Below, piece after piece: positions 32,633-43,547 of a DNA stretch of 64,000 bases. The position numbers and the translations under genes are program-made. The notes beneath the pieces are model-generated. The model was not told where the DNA came from and ran no database searches. It worked only from the letters and a program-made list of their open reading frames with translations. Position 1 is the stretch's first letter, and every line of letters begins with the position of its first letter. Location of the stretch: the NCBI RefSeq assembly GCF_003324565.1, contig NZ_QOLA01000004.1, positions 62,001 to 126,000 on the forward strand, in the 5' to 3' direction. This stretch comes from Streptomyces sp. SDr-06. Its GTDB lineage: Bacteria; Actinomycetota; Actinomycetes; Streptomycetales; Streptomycetaceae.

Positions 32633-33616
32633 TCACCCCTTCTTGATGAACCCCTCCCGCACCAGCCAGTCGAGCGCCACGTCGTGCGGGTCGCGGCCGT
32701 CCACGTCGACCTGGGCGTTGAGCTCCCGGGCGACCTGGGTGGTGAGCTTCGCGCTGATCGGGTCCAACAGGCCCTTGATCGCCGGGTACTTGGCGTACGT
32801 CTTGCTGTGCAGCTCGGGCGCCGCGTTGTAGTTGGGGAAGAAGTGCCGGTCGTCCTGGAGGGTCGCCAGGTTCATCGCCTTGATGCGGCCGTCGGTGGTG
32901 AACACCTCGCCGAGCAGGCAGGAGCTGGACTTGGACACCTGGGTGTAGATGATCCCGGCGTCCATCTTCTGGATGTTGGAGGCCGGGATCGACATCCCGT
33001 ACGCCTTCTCCATGCCGGGCAGCCCGTCCTCGCGCGAGGCGAACTCGTTCTCCACGCAGATCGTCACCGCCGCCGGGTCCTTCTTCGCCAGGGCGGCCAC
33101 GTCGGACATCGTCCTGAGGTGGTACTTGGCGTTGTTGGCCTGGCTGATGCCGAGCGAATAGGTGTTGTTCAGGGTCGACTGCGGCAGCCAGGTCACCCCG
33201 TTTCGCAGGTCGGCGTCGTGCACCGCCTGCCACTGGGCCTGCGGATCGGTGATCGGCTTGCTGTTGCCCTGGTAGGTGATCCACGCCGTGCCGGTGTACT
33301 CGTACATCGCGTCCGCGTCGCCCTTGACGATCGCCTCGCGGGCGCTGATCGACCCGGGCAGGTTGGTCCGGTCGAGGACCTCGGCCCCGGCCGCCTTGAA
33401 GACCAGGCCGACCATCTGGCCCAGGACGATGTTCTCGCTGAAGTTCTTCGACGTGACCGTCAGGGAGGCCCCCTTGAGGGGCAGGCCCCTGCCGACCGAG
33501 CCCGGTGCCACGTCGTCCACCATCGGCGAACCGGACTTGAGCCCGCAGCCGGACACCGCGCAGAGCAGCGCCAGGGCGCCCCCGGCGGCGGTCAGTGTCG
33601 TACGGAGCCGACGCAT
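32633..33616 (-). CDS. Glycine betaine/choline-type ABC substrate-binding lipoprotein
   Basis: OpuAC/ProX-family binding protein of 327 residues. The signal peptide ends in a lipobox (LLCAVSGC, Cys24). The mature part has the family pattern LTVTSKNFSENIVLGQMVGLVFKAAG and YEYTGTAWITYQGNSKPI, as in choline/glycine betaine/carnitine binding proteins OpuBC/OpuCC. It captures compatible solutes outside the membrane for osmoprotection. Its ATG overlaps the stop of the permease gene (TGATG), and it is the last gene of the four-gene unit. The exact ligand cannot be fixed without checking aromatic cage residues by alignment. Confidence 0.9.
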   Translation of the reverse strand: MRRLRTTLTAAGGALALLCAVSGCGLKSGSPMVDDVAPGSVGRGLPLKGASLTVTSKNFSENIVLGQMVGLVFKAAGAEVLDRTNLPGSISAREAIVKGDADAMYEYTGTAWITYQGNSKPITDPQAQWQAVHDADLRNGVTWLPQSTLNNTYSLGISQANNAKYHLRTMSDVAALAKKDPAAVTICVENEFASREDGLPGMEKAYGMSIPASNIQKMDAGIIYTQVSKSSSCLLGEVFTTDGRIKAMNLATLQDDRHFFPNYNAAPELHSKTYAKYPAIKGLLDPISAKLTTQVARELNAQVDVDGRDPHDVALDWLVREGFIKKG

Positions 33617-34488
33617 CACCCCACCTCCAGTCCGCGCGGGGTCAGCGCCACCTCGGCCAGCGAGGCCAGCCAGTCCACGACCAGGGCGAGCGCGACCGTC
33701 AGGATCGAGCCGAGCACCAGGACCGGCATGCGCTGGGTCTGGATGCCGGAGGTGATCAGATCGCCCAGGCCGCCGCCGCCGCCGAAGGTGGCGAGCGTGG
33801 CGGTGCCCACGTTCAGGACGAGCGCGGTGCGCACGCCCGCGAGGATCAGCGGCACCGCCAGCGGCAGTTCGACCTTGCCCAGGGTGCCGAGGGCCGACAT
33901 GCCGATGCCCCGGGACGCCTCGACGAGCTGGGGATCGATCGCCTTCAGACCGGCCACCGTGTTGGAGAGGACCGGAAGCACCGCGTAGATCACCATGCCG
34001 ATGACCGCCGTGCCGGGCCCGATGCCGAGCCAGATCACCAGGAGCGCCAGCAGGCCGATCGCCGGGGTGGCCTGGCCGATGTTGGCGACGGCGGTGACCA
34101 GCGGCGCCGCCCGGCTCACCCCGCGCCGGGTCAGCGCGATGCCCAGCGGGATCGCGATGATCAGCACCCAGAACGTGGAGATCGCGGTCAGCTTCACGTG
34201 CTGCCACAGCCGCAGCTGGACGTTGCCGTTGTCGAGGGAGTTCTTCGCGATCGAGTCCAGGTGGGCGTTGGTGATCCAGAAGTACGTGATCACGAGGACC
34301 ACCGCGATGACGAGCGGCAGGAAGACCAGCTTCTGCCAGGTGATCCGGCGGGCCGGCCGGCCCGGGGCCGGGCCCGGCTCCTCCTCGGGCTCGGCGAGCG
34401 CGTCGTCCAGCTCGTCACGGAAGGCGTGGCCCTTGACGTCGTGCTCGCCCGGCGGGCGCTCGGCGGGGGCGGGTCTCCTCGGCGTCAT
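33616..34488 (-). CDS. Glycine betaine-type ABC permease (C-terminal partner)
   Basis: Permease of 290 residues. About 65 polar, acidic residues precede the first helix (LVFLPLVIAVVLVITYFWI). The transport core has SFYNxx-like LTAISTFWVLIIAIPLGIALTRRG, NIGQATPAIGLLALLVIWLGIG and the EAA loop ATPase-contact segment KAIDPQLVEASRGIGMSALGTLGKVELPLA. This is the OpuBB/OpuCB type. It is joined by 4-base overlaps to the ATPase gene before it and the binding-protein gene after it. The long N-terminal extension is not normal for the family but is polar and probably disordered. Confidence 0.88.
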   Translation of the reverse strand: MTPRRPAPAERPPGEHDVKGHAFRDELDDALAEPEEEPGPAPGRPARRITWQKLVFLPLVIAVVLVITYFWITNAHLDSIAKNSLDNGNVQLRLWQHVKLTAISTFWVLIIAIPLGIALTRRGVSRAAPLVTAVANIGQATPAIGLLALLVIWLGIGPGTAVIGMVIYAVLPVLSNTVAGLKAIDPQLVEASRGIGMSALGTLGKVELPLAVPLILAGVRTALVLNVGTATLATFGGGGGLGDLITSGIQTQRMPVLVLGSILTVALALVVDWLASLAEVALTPRGLEVG

Positions 34489-35771
34489 GACTCCTCCGCA
34501 CCGCCCTCCAGCTCCTGTTCGGTCTGGTGGTGGCGGAGCTCTTCGAGGTCGTGCTGGTGCTCGATGGCGGCGAGCCGGTCGGCCTCCAGGAGTTCGTGCA
34601 CGGAGTTCATCAGCGTCTCCATGTCGACGACGCCGATGTACTCGCCGCGCCGCCCGGTCACCGCGACCCGGCCGCCGGAGTCTGTGAGCACGGCCTCCAG
34701 GGCGTCGTGCAGGGTCGCGTCCCGGGTCACCGTGTCGTGCACCATCTGCCCGGCCCGCGCGAGCGAGCCCTTGGCGCGCATCAGGTCGCCGCGCCGCAGC
34801 CACTTGTAGGGCCGGTTCCTGCGGTCCAGCATGAGCAGCTCGTTGTGCGGGCCGCTGCGCAGCTTGTTGAAGATCGACTGGAGCGGGTCGTCGACGGTGA
34901 CCGTGGGGAACTCCGCCATCTCCACGTCCCGTACGCGGGTGAGGTTGAGCCGCTTGAGGGCCGCGCCCGCGCCCACGAACCCGGAGACGAAGTCGTCGGC
35001 CGGGTTGGTGAGGATCGCCTCGGGGGTGTCGAACTGGGCGATGTGCGAGCGCTCGCGGAGCACCGCGATCCGGTCGCCCAGCTTGATCGCCTCGTCGAAG
35101 TCGTGGGTGACGAAGACGATCGTCTTGTGCAGCTCGTGCTGGAGGCGGATCAGCTCGTCCTGGAGGTGGTCGCGGGTGATCGGGTCGACCGCGCCGAACG
35201 GCTCGTCCATCAGGAGCACCGGCGGGTCGGCCGCCAACGCCCGTGCCACGCCCACCCGTTGCTGCTGTCCGCCGGAGAGCTGGCGCGGGTAGCGGCCGTG
35301 GAACTCGCGCGGGTCGAGGCCGACCAGATCGAGCATCTCCTCGACCCGGTCCTTCACCCTCGACTTGGACCAGCCCACCATCTTCGGTACGAGTGCGATG
35401 TTCTCGGCGACCGTCATGTGCGGGAAGAGCCCGGAGGACTGGATGGCGTACCCGACCTTGCGGCGCAGCTTGACCGGGTCGATGTCGGTGACGTCCTCGT
35501 CGTTGATCCGGATGCGGCCGGACGTCGGCTCGATCAGCCGGTTGATCATCTTGAGGGTGGTCGACTTCCCGCAGCCCGACGGGCCCACGAAGACGACGGT
35601 CTCGCCCGCCTTGATCTCCATGTTCACGCTGTCCACGGACGGGTTGGGGTTGCCCGGGTACCGCTTGGTGAGGTTCTCCAGCTGGATGGAGGCCCCCGAG
35701 GTTCTGGCGCCGTCGGGCGCGGACGCGGCGCCCGCGGGCTCGGGCCGTTCGGACGCGGATCGCTCAGACAC
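34485..35771 (-). CDS. Glycine betaine-type ABC ATP-binding protein with CBS domains
   Basis: ATPase of 428 residues, OpuCA/ProV type. Walker A GPSGCGKST, signature LSGGQQQRVGVARALA, Walker B VLLMDEPFGAVDP and switch His in FVTHDFDEA are all present in residues 30-250. The C-terminal 120 residues hold a CBS-type regulatory pair (VTRDATLHDALEAVLTDSGGRVAVTGRRGEYIGVVDMETLM), which in homologues senses ionic strength or cyclic-di-AMP. A further coiled tail is Glu/His-rich. Starts at GTG 35771, overlapping the end of the first permease gene by 8 bases. It powers import through the two permeases beside it. Confidence 0.92.
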   Translation of the reverse strand: MSERSASERPEPAGAASAPDGARTSGASIQLENLTKRYPGNPNPSVDSVNMEIKAGETVVFVGPSGCGKSTTLKMINRLIEPTSGRIRINDEDVTDIDPVKLRRKVGYAIQSSGLFPHMTVAENIALVPKMVGWSKSRVKDRVEEMLDLVGLDPREFHGRYPRQLSGGQQQRVGVARALAADPPVLLMDEPFGAVDPITRDHLQDELIRLQHELHKTIVFVTHDFDEAIKLGDRIAVLRERSHIAQFDTPEAILTNPADDFVSGFVGAGAALKRLNLTRVRDVEMAEFPTVTVDDPLQSIFNKLRSGPHNELLMLDRRNRPYKWLRRGDLMRAKGSLARAGQMVHDTVTRDATLHDALEAVLTDSGGRVAVTGRRGEYIGVVDMETLMNSVHELLEADRLAAIEHQHDLEELRHHQTEQELEGGAEES

Positions 35772-36411
35772 GGATCCCCCTCGGGATGGTGAGACGGCCG
35801 ATCAGTACGTACGCCGCGTCGAAGAGCAGGGCGAGCACCACGATGCCGAGGGTGCCCGCGAGCACCTGGTTGATCGCGTTGGCGCTGCCCAGCGAGGCGA
35901 TCCCGCGGAAGATCTCGTTGCCGAGCCCCGGGCCGGAGGCGTACGCCGCGATCGCCGCGATGCCCATCAGCATCTGCGTGGAGACCCGGATGCCGGTGAG
36001 GATCGGCGGCCAGGCCAGCGGGAGTTCGACCCGTAGCAGGCGGGCGGCGCGCGACATCCCGATGCCCTTGGCCGCGTCCACCAGCGAGGGGTCGACCCCG
36101 CGCAGGCCCACGATCGAGTTCCGCACGATCGGCAGCAGTCCGTACAGGGTCAGGGTGACGACGGTCGGCGCGACACCCAGGCCCACCAGCGGGATCAGCA
36201 GGCCGATCATGGCCAGCGAGGGGATCGTCAGCACCGTCGAGGTGGAGGTGATGGCGAGGCTCGCCGCCCAGCCGCTGCGGTAGGTCACCACCCCGATGAC
36301 GATGCCGAGCACGGTGGCGATCACCATGCACTGGAACACGGCGCTCGCGTGCTGGAGGGCGTCGGTGAGCAGTTGCTGGTGCCGGCCGGTCAGGTAGTCC
36401 CAGAAGCCCAC
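35764..36411 (-). CDS. Glycine betaine-type ABC permease (first gene)
   Basis: Permease of 215 residues, close to the family norm, starting at GTG 36411 (GFWDYLTGRHQQLLTDALQHASAVFQC). It has TVLTIPSLAMIGLLIPLVGLG and the ATPase-contact loop RGVDPSLVDAAKGIGMSRAARLLRVELPLA. It opens the osmoprotectant unit permease-ATPase-permease-binding protein. Only 26 bases separate it from the Lrp gene upstream, so the transporter may be co-transcribed with that regulator. Confidence 0.9.
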   Translation of the reverse strand: MGFWDYLTGRHQQLLTDALQHASAVFQCMVIATVLGIVIGVVTYRSGWAASLAITSTSTVLTIPSLAMIGLLIPLVGLGVAPTVVTLTLYGLLPIVRNSIVGLRGVDPSLVDAAKGIGMSRAARLLRVELPLAWPPILTGIRVSTQMLMGIAAIAAYASGPGLGNEIFRGIASLGSANAINQVLAGTLGIVVLALLFDAAYVLIGRLTIPRGIRV

Positions 36412-36437
36412 GCCCGCTCACCCCTGTCCTGTCTCCG

Positions 36438-38187
<1,750 letters not shown>

Positions 38188-38236
38188 CCAGCAACTGGTC
38201 ACACCCGCACGGTAATTGAGTTACCGTCACTTGTCT

Positions 38237-38267
38237 GCGGCCCCACGGACCTGACCCGTGGGGCCGC
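38237..38267. terminator. Terminator between hppD and the TPR gene
   Basis: A perfect 12-bp stem GCGGCCCCACGG/CCGTGGGGCCGC around the loop ACCTGAC. It lies between convergent genes and can serve both. Confidence 0.85.
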
Positions 38268-38295
38268 GACTGCTTCACCCGGCCCGCGCGCTCCC

Positions 38296-39945
38296 TCAGC
38301 CGCGCCGCTTGGAAGGCCGGGGCTTGGCGGGCCGCCTCGACCCCGAGTTCGACGACGAACCCGAACCGCTCGACGAGCCCGATGAGGCCGACGAACCCGA
38401 GCCGGAGTTCGAGGAGGAGGAGCCGGCCGCGGCCTCCGCCCGGGCCGCCGCCACATAGCCGTACATGTCCCGGGGGCCGCCGTCCGCCGGCTCGCCGAGC
38501 GCCGCCAGTGCCTCCTTCGCCCTCGGCGCGAGCACCGGCGAGAAGTACGGGTTGGTGCGCAGTGCCTCCTGGTAGTGGCGCCGGGCCGCGCCCGAGCGGC
38601 CGAGATCCCGCTCGATGGTGGCCTGGTGGTAGGAGAACAGGGCGTCGCGCATCCCGGAGTCGCTCGCCTTGCGGGCGTGGGCCAGCGCCTCCTCCGGCTC
38701 GCCCGCCCGGTACATCGCCCAGGCCAGCGCGTCCTCCGCGGCCGGGCTCGGATGCGCCTTCCACTCCGCTTCGAGCCGGTCCACCGCCGTGTGCGCCGCC
38801 CCGTGGTCGGCCTCGAACCGGCCCAGCACCAAGGCGTCGTCCACCCCGTTGGAGCCGTCCCGCGCGGCCAGCTCGCGCAGCTTGTCGAACCAGGTCCGCG
38901 CGTCGCCGTCCAGGCCCTGCGCCTCGTACAACTCACCCAGTTCAAGGAGGTATTCGGGGCGCGGCAGCACCGCGACCGCCGCCAGGTAGTCCCGCTGGGC
39001 CTCCGCCCGCCGACCGAGCGCCGCCTTGGCCCTGGCCCGGCCCGCGAGCGCCGCGTGCGCGCCCGGATCGGCGCGCAGGGCCGCGTCGTAGTGGGCCACG
39101 GCCTTCTCCGGCTCGCCCCTCTCCCACGCCAGCTCGCCCACCGCGACCAGGGCGACCGCCTTCTGCACCGGCGAAGTGGCGTGCCCGACGGCCTCGTCGA
39201 GGGCCGCCGAGGCGTCCTCGCGCCAGCCGTGCTGCCGGTACACCTCGGCTGCCTGCGTCAACGCCTCCGGGCCGCCGCGCAGTTCGAGCACCTGCTCCAC
39301 CGCCTTCGCGGCGGCCTTCGCCTCACCGAGCCCGTTGTACGCCTCGATCAGGACGGGGTAGAGCGTCCACCGGTCCGCCCGGCGGGCGCGTACCGACTCG
39401 GCCAGGGTGCGGGCCGCGGCGTAGTCGTGCCGGGCGTTGGCCAGGGCCGCGAGCCCGATCTCGGCGTCCAGGCTCTCCTTGCCGCCCTTGGGCCGCACCT
39501 GGAGCGAGCGCCGCAGTGCCCACTCGGCGCGCGGGTAGTACGAGGAGTCGGCGCCGCGCACGCCGCGTTCCAGATAGGCCGAGCCGAGCACCGCCCACTG
39601 CGCCTCGTCCGTGGGGTGGCCGCGCAGCCAGGCCGTCCGGTCGGTGATGAGGGCGCTCAGATCGCCCACCGCCGCGGGCGCCCCCGAGGCCACCGCGGTC
39701 AGGGCCCGCGCGGCCGGACCCGGCGCGGGCGGCGGCGCCTGCGGCCCCTCGGCGTCCGGCATGAGCAGCAGCACCCCGCCGACCAGCACGCTCGCCGCAA
39801 GGGCCACCAGCGCGGCGCGCTTCAGGACGGGCGGCGGCCCGGACCGCCGCGAGGTCCGCTGGGCCGCGGCCGAGGCCGACATCCAGGCCGCCCGCCGTGC
39901 CGCGTCCGCATCCTGTTCGGTCTTCGCGATCTCCATGGCGCTCAC
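38296..39945 (-). CDS. Membrane-anchored tetratricopeptide-repeat protein
   Basis: Protein of 549 residues. A cytoplasmic N-terminus of about 40 residues is followed by one membrane helix (VLKRAALVALAASVLVGGVLLLMP). The rest consists of TPR-like helical repeats, for example AQWAVLGSAYLERG, WTLYPVLIEAYNGLGEAKAAAKAVEQVLEL, EPEKAVAHYDAALRADPGAHAALAGRARAKAALGR and SGAARRHYQEALRTNPYF. The end is a Ser/Gly-rich linker and a basic tail. TPR domains are protein scaffolds, so it probably assembles a complex at the membrane. GTG 39945 is used; ATG 39936 is nearly equal. The partner is unknown, and no neighbour is co-directional and close. Confidence 0.85.
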   Translation of the reverse strand: MSAMEIAKTEQDADAARRAAWMSASAAAQRTSRRSGPPPVLKRAALVALAASVLVGGVLLLMPDAEGPQAPPPAPGPAARALTAVASGAPAAVGDLSALITDRTAWLRGHPTDEAQWAVLGSAYLERGVRGADSSYYPRAEWALRRSLQVRPKGGKESLDAEIGLAALANARHDYAAARTLAESVRARRADRWTLYPVLIEAYNGLGEAKAAAKAVEQVLELRGGPEALTQAAEVYRQHGWREDASAALDEAVGHATSPVQKAVALVAVGELAWERGEPEKAVAHYDAALRADPGAHAALAGRARAKAALGRRAEAQRDYLAAVAVLPRPEYLLELGELYEAQGLDGDARTWFDKLRELAARDGSNGVDDALVLGRFEADHGAAHTAVDRLEAEWKAHPSPAAEDALAWAMYRAGEPEEALAHARKASDSGMRDALFSYHQATIERDLGRSGAARRHYQEALRTNPYFSPVLAPRAKEALAALGEPADGGPRDMYGYVAAARAEAAAGSSSSNSGSGSSASSGSSSGSGSSSNSGSRRPAKPRPSKRRG

Positions 39946-40034
39946 TGTGCGTCAATAGGAAGAGCGCGCCCGGCCCCGCCCGACCGACCGGGGAAAGGGT
40001 TCACACCGATGGCCCCGGGTGCCAGGCTGAAGAC

Positions 40035-41402
40035 ATGGACGATCTTCTCGAACGGCTGCGCGAGCACCTCCCGGCGGACGCCGTCATCACCGACCCCGAC
40101 ATCACCGCCTCCTACGCCCACGACATGGCGAGCTTCTGCGTGGCGGGCAGTCCGGCCGTGGTCGTGCTGCCGCGCACCGTCGAAGAGGTCCAGCACGTGA
40201 TGCGCACCGCGACGGCGCTGCGCGTGCCGGTCGTGCCGCAGGGCGCGCGCACCGGCCTGTCCGGAGCGGCCAACGCGAGCGACGGCTGCATCGTCCTGTC
40301 CCTGGTCAGGATGGACCGCGTCCTGGAGATCAACCCGGTCGACCGGGTCGCGGTCGTCGAACCCGGCGTCGTCAACGCCGTCCTGTCGCGCCAGGTCCAG
40401 GAGCACGGGCTCTACTACCCGCCGGATCCCTCCAGTTGGGAGATGTGCACCATCGGCGGGAACATCGGCACCGCGTCCGGCGGCCTGTGCTGTGTGAAGT
40501 ACGGGGTGACCGCGGAGTACGTCCTCGGCCTTGAGGTCGTACTCGCCGACGGGCGGCTCATGAGCACCGGCCGGCGCACCGCCAAGGGCGTCGCCGGATA
40601 CGACCTGACCCGGCTGTTCGTCGGCTCCGAGGGCAGCCTCGGCATCGTCGTGAAGGCGGTCCTCGCGCTGCGCCCCGCGCCGCCGCCCCAGCTCGCGCTC
40701 GCCGCCGAGTTCGGCTCGGCCGCGGCCGCCTGCGAGGCCGTCGTACGGATCATGGAGCGCGGCCACGCCCCGTCGCTGCTCGAACTCATGGACCGTACGA
40801 CCATCCAGGCCGTCAACCGCATGGCGAACATGGGGCTGCCCGACAGCACCGAGGCCCTGCTGCTCGCCGCCTTCGACACCCCGGACCCGGCCGCCGACCT
40901 CGCGGCCGTCGGCGAGCTGTGCATCGCCGCCGGGGCGACCGAGGTGGTCCCGGCCGTGGACGCGGCGGAGTCCGAACTGCTGCTCCAGGCACGGCGGTTG
41001 TCGCTCACGGCGCTCGAAACGATCAAATCGGCCACGATGATCGACGACGTGTGCGTGCCGCGGTCCAAGCTCGCCGAGATGATCGAGGGAACGTCGGCGA
41101 TCGCCGCCAAGTACGGTCTGACCATCGGCGTCTGCGCCCACGCGGGCGACGGCAACACCCACCCCGTGGTCTGCTTCGACGCCGCCGACGAGGACGAGTC
41201 CCGGCGTGCCCGCGAGTCGTTCGACGAGATCATGGCTCTCGGTCTGGAACTCGGCGGCACCATCACTGGCGAACACGGCGTGGGCGTACTCAAGAAGGAG
41301 TGGCTGGCCCGCGAGCTCGGCCCGGTGGGTATCGAGATGCAGCGCGCGGTGAAGCACGCCTTCGACCCGCTGTGCCTGCTGAATCCGGGCAAGCTGTTCT
41401 GA
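40035..41402 (+). CDS. FAD-linked 2-hydroxyacid oxidase (GlcD/D-lactate dehydrogenase type)
   Basis: Flavoprotein of 455 residues, the usual length of the GlcD/VAO group that oxidises glycolate, D-lactate or D-2-hydroxyglutarate. The FAD-binding PCMH domain shows VVVLPRTVEEVQHVMRTA, PQGARTGLSGAANAS and SSWEMCTIGGNIGTASGG. The cap domain ends with GVCAHAGDGNTHPVVCFD and GGTITGEHGVGVLKKEWL, where the His residues bind substrate/metal, and LLNPGKLF. ATG 40035 opens at the normal family position. There is no GlcE/GlcF partner nearby, so a single-subunit enzyme is more likely. The substrate is not decided. It is convergent with ssgG, ten bases apart. Confidence 0.9.
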   Translation: MDDLLERLREHLPADAVITDPDITASYAHDMASFCVAGSPAVVVLPRTVEEVQHVMRTATALRVPVVPQGARTGLSGAANASDGCIVLSLVRMDRVLEINPVDRVAVVEPGVVNAVLSRQVQEHGLYYPPDPSSWEMCTIGGNIGTASGGLCCVKYGVTAEYVLGLEVVLADGRLMSTGRRTAKGVAGYDLTRLFVGSEGSLGIVVKAVLALRPAPPPQLALAAEFGSAAAACEAVVRIMERGHAPSLLELMDRTTIQAVNRMANMGLPDSTEALLLAAFDTPDPAADLAAVGELCIAAGATEVVPAVDAAESELLLQARRLSLTALETIKSATMIDDVCVPRSKLAEMIEGTSAIAAKYGLTIGVCAHAGDGNTHPVVCFDAADEDESRRARESFDEIMALGLELGGTITGEHGVGVLKKEWLARELGPVGIEMQRAVKHAFDPLCLLNPGKLF

Positions 41403-41412
41403 ACCGGGCTCC

Positions 41413-41901
41413 TCACGCACCCTCCTCCGGACGGGACTCGTCGGACGGCCACGGGTCGCGCAGCCACAGCTCGTCCACCCCGCGGCCGGTGGCCGGCGCG
41501 AGCAGCTCGGCGAGGCCGTCGTCGATGCCGAGCTGCTCGGTCTCGGAACCCGGCGGCACCGCCCGCAGCGTCCGCTCCAGCCACGCCGAGACCTGCGCGG
41601 CCGGCGCTTCGAGCAGCGCGTCGCCGTCCGGCGAACTGAGCGCCATCAGGACCACGCTGCGGCCCTCGACCTTGGTCGGCCAGATCCGCACGTCCCCGTG
41701 GCCGCACGGCCGGAACACGCCCTCGACCAGGAGCTCGCGCGCGAACGTCCAGTTGACGGGGGTCTCCGAGCCGATGTGGAAGGTGATGTGCACGGCGTAG
41801 GGGTCGTCGGTGCGGTAGCCGAGCCGGGCCGGCACGGGGATGCTGCGCTCGGGCGACAGCACCAGTTTGAGTTCGAGTTCGCGTTCCACCACGGTGTGCA
41901 T
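41413..41901 (-). CDS. ssgG: SsgA-like sporulation and cell-division regulator (SsgG)
   Basis: SALP-family protein of 162 residues, found only in morphologically complex actinomycetes. The conserved core reads LGYRTDDPYAVHITFHIGSETPVNWTFARELLVEGVF followed by GHGDVRIWP and the acidic C-terminus. SALPs guide septum placement and spore wall synthesis during aerial hyphal division; SsgG is reported to affect correct septum spacing. The paralogue assignment rests on remembered synteny with an FAD oxidase and hppD close by and is less sure than the family. ATG 41901 is the first of the frame. Confidence 0.85.
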   Translation of the reverse strand: MHTVVERELELKLVLSPERSIPVPARLGYRTDDPYAVHITFHIGSETPVNWTFARELLVEGVFRPCGHGDVRIWPTKVEGRSVVLMALSSPDGDALLEAPAAQVSAWLERTLRAVPPGSETEQLGIDDGLAELLAPATGRGVDELWLRDPWPSDESRPEEGA

Positions 41902-42101
41902 GAGGGTCTCTCTTCCCTTTCCCGGTACGAGCTCACGGTCGAGCCCGTACGCGCGGTACGCGGCCCGGGAGCGGGCCGTCGAGGGTGAGAGCGCGTTCCC
42001 TCGCCGTCATTACGCGACTTCGGCAAGATTTTTTCGGCGAACTTCTCCCGGCGCCGGGCCGCGGCGGCGGCAGCCCGTGTCCGCGGCCCTCCCGGCCCGC
42101 C

Positions 42102-43268
42102 TCACGGCGGCCCCGAACCGTTGATCCAGCTCGCCCCGTACACCGCCGAGCCCACGGCGAGGACCGCGACCACCGGCACCGCGCGGGCCGCCCGCGTCCG
42201 CGCCAGCGCGAGCGCCACCGGCGCGAGCAGCGGGAAGGCGGGCAGCAGCAGCCGGGGCTTGGAACCGAAGTAGCCCGACGAGCACAGGGCCAGGGCCAGC
42301 ACGATGCCGGTGTAGACGAGCAGCGGGAGCGGCTGGCGCCCGCGCACACAGGCCCCGTACGCCCAGAGGGCCAGTGCGGTGCCCGCGATCAGGCCGAGCC
42401 CGGCGAGCACCACGGGCCAGCCGCCGAGGTGGTCCACGATGAACTCCCCGTACGCCAGGCCCCCGTCGAAGCCGTTGCCCCACTCGGCCTGGACGTCGAG
42501 ATAGCCGAGCGGGCCGCCCCGGTGGAGGCCCACCCACAGGACGTAGCCCGCCGCGCCGAGCGGGGCGAGCACCGCGCCGGTCAGCATCCGCGCCCCGATG
42601 TGCCGGGTGCGCCGGGCCTCGACGGCGGCCCCCGCCCACAGCGCGGCGGCGACCGCGAGCCCCACCGGGCGGGTCAGTCCCGCGAGGGAGGCGAGGACCC
42701 CGGCCTCCACCCAGCGGCGCCGCAGGATCGCGTACAGCGCCCAGGCGGCGAGCGCGACGAACAGCGCCTCGCTGTACGCCATCGACTGCACGATCCCCAC
42801 CGGGACCGCCGCCCACAGCGTCACCAGGAGGAGCCCCGCCCGGTGGCCCCAGAGGTGATGTCCCATCAGATACATCCCCCAGGCGGCCGCCAGGCCCGCG
42901 AGCCCGCTGATCAGCAGGCCCGCGTCACCGGCGCCGAGCGGGCTCACCGCGGCGACGGCCTGCTCCAGCCAGGGCAACAGAGGGAAGAACGCCAGGTCGG
43001 ACAGGACCCGGCCGTCGGGGGCGGTCAGCGTGAAGTCGTAGCCCGACTCGGCGACCCGCGCGTACCAGAGCGAGTCCCAGCGCGCGGAGAGCAGTTCGTG
43101 GGTGTCGTTGCCACTGGCCCGGGACCACAGGTCGAGGACCAGCAGGCCGAGCGCGCGGACCGCCGCGAAGGCCGCGACGGCGGACCAGGCCCGCCGCGGC
43201 GCGGAGACCGGCTCCGGGGAGCCGACGGCCGGTTCGTCGTGACCGGTCAGGCCGGGCCCCACACGCAT
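42102..43268 (-). CDS. Polytopic membrane protein, PIG-V/Gpi18-like mannosyltransferase family
   Basis: Integral membrane protein of 388 residues with about nine helices. After the first helix an extracytoplasmic loop contains RWDSLWYARVAESGYDF, the RWDSxWYxxIAxxGY pattern of GPI-mannosyltransferase II-like glycosyltransferases that use polyprenyl-phosphate sugars. FFPLLPWL and SMAYSEALFVALAAWALY are also typical. A role in mannosylation of exported glycans or proteins is family inference. It is transcribed toward ssgG with a 200-base gap containing an AT-rich spot (ATTTTTTC near 42030) that may be the ssgG promoter. Divergent from an RDD gene. Confidence 0.8.
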   Translation of the reverse strand: MRVGPGLTGHDEPAVGSPEPVSAPRRAWSAVAAFAAVRALGLLVLDLWSRASGNDTHELLSARWDSLWYARVAESGYDFTLTAPDGRVLSDLAFFPLLPWLEQAVAAVSPLGAGDAGLLISGLAGLAAAWGMYLMGHHLWGHRAGLLLVTLWAAVPVGIVQSMAYSEALFVALAAWALYAILRRRWVEAGVLASLAGLTRPVGLAVAAALWAGAAVEARRTRHIGARMLTGAVLAPLGAAGYVLWVGLHRGGPLGYLDVQAEWGNGFDGGLAYGEFIVDHLGGWPVVLAGLGLIAGTALALWAYGACVRGRQPLPLLVYTGIVLALALCSSGYFGSKPRLLLPAFPLLAPVALALARTRAARAVPVVAVLAVGSAVYGASWINGSGPP

Positions 43269-43547
43269 TGCTCACTCACTTTCCCCGCCCGGTCCCGCCG
43301 GGTGCACCCGTTCGATGCGCCTCGACTGTACGCACTGGTGGGACCCCGCCGCTCCGCCCCGCCCCCGGCCATGGCACGGCGCCCGCCCGTCGCCCGTACG
43401 CGGGCTTCCTGTCCGGCTTCTTCCTACGGGCCCGGGGTTCTTCGTTACTGTCCTCCTGGGACAAGCGGAAGCGCCCGGTCGGTGCCAGGGCCGGGCGGCG
43501 TGCCGCGGCAGAGATCAAGTGTGCTGGATCGGAACGGAGTTGGAGAC

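Noticed and set aside
41985..43547. Upstream extension of the first RDD gene by more than 500 codons
   Set aside because: This stretch lies antisense to the membrane glycosyltransferase-like gene and is Arg/Gln/His-rich; the DUF2510 motif begins right after ATG 43548.
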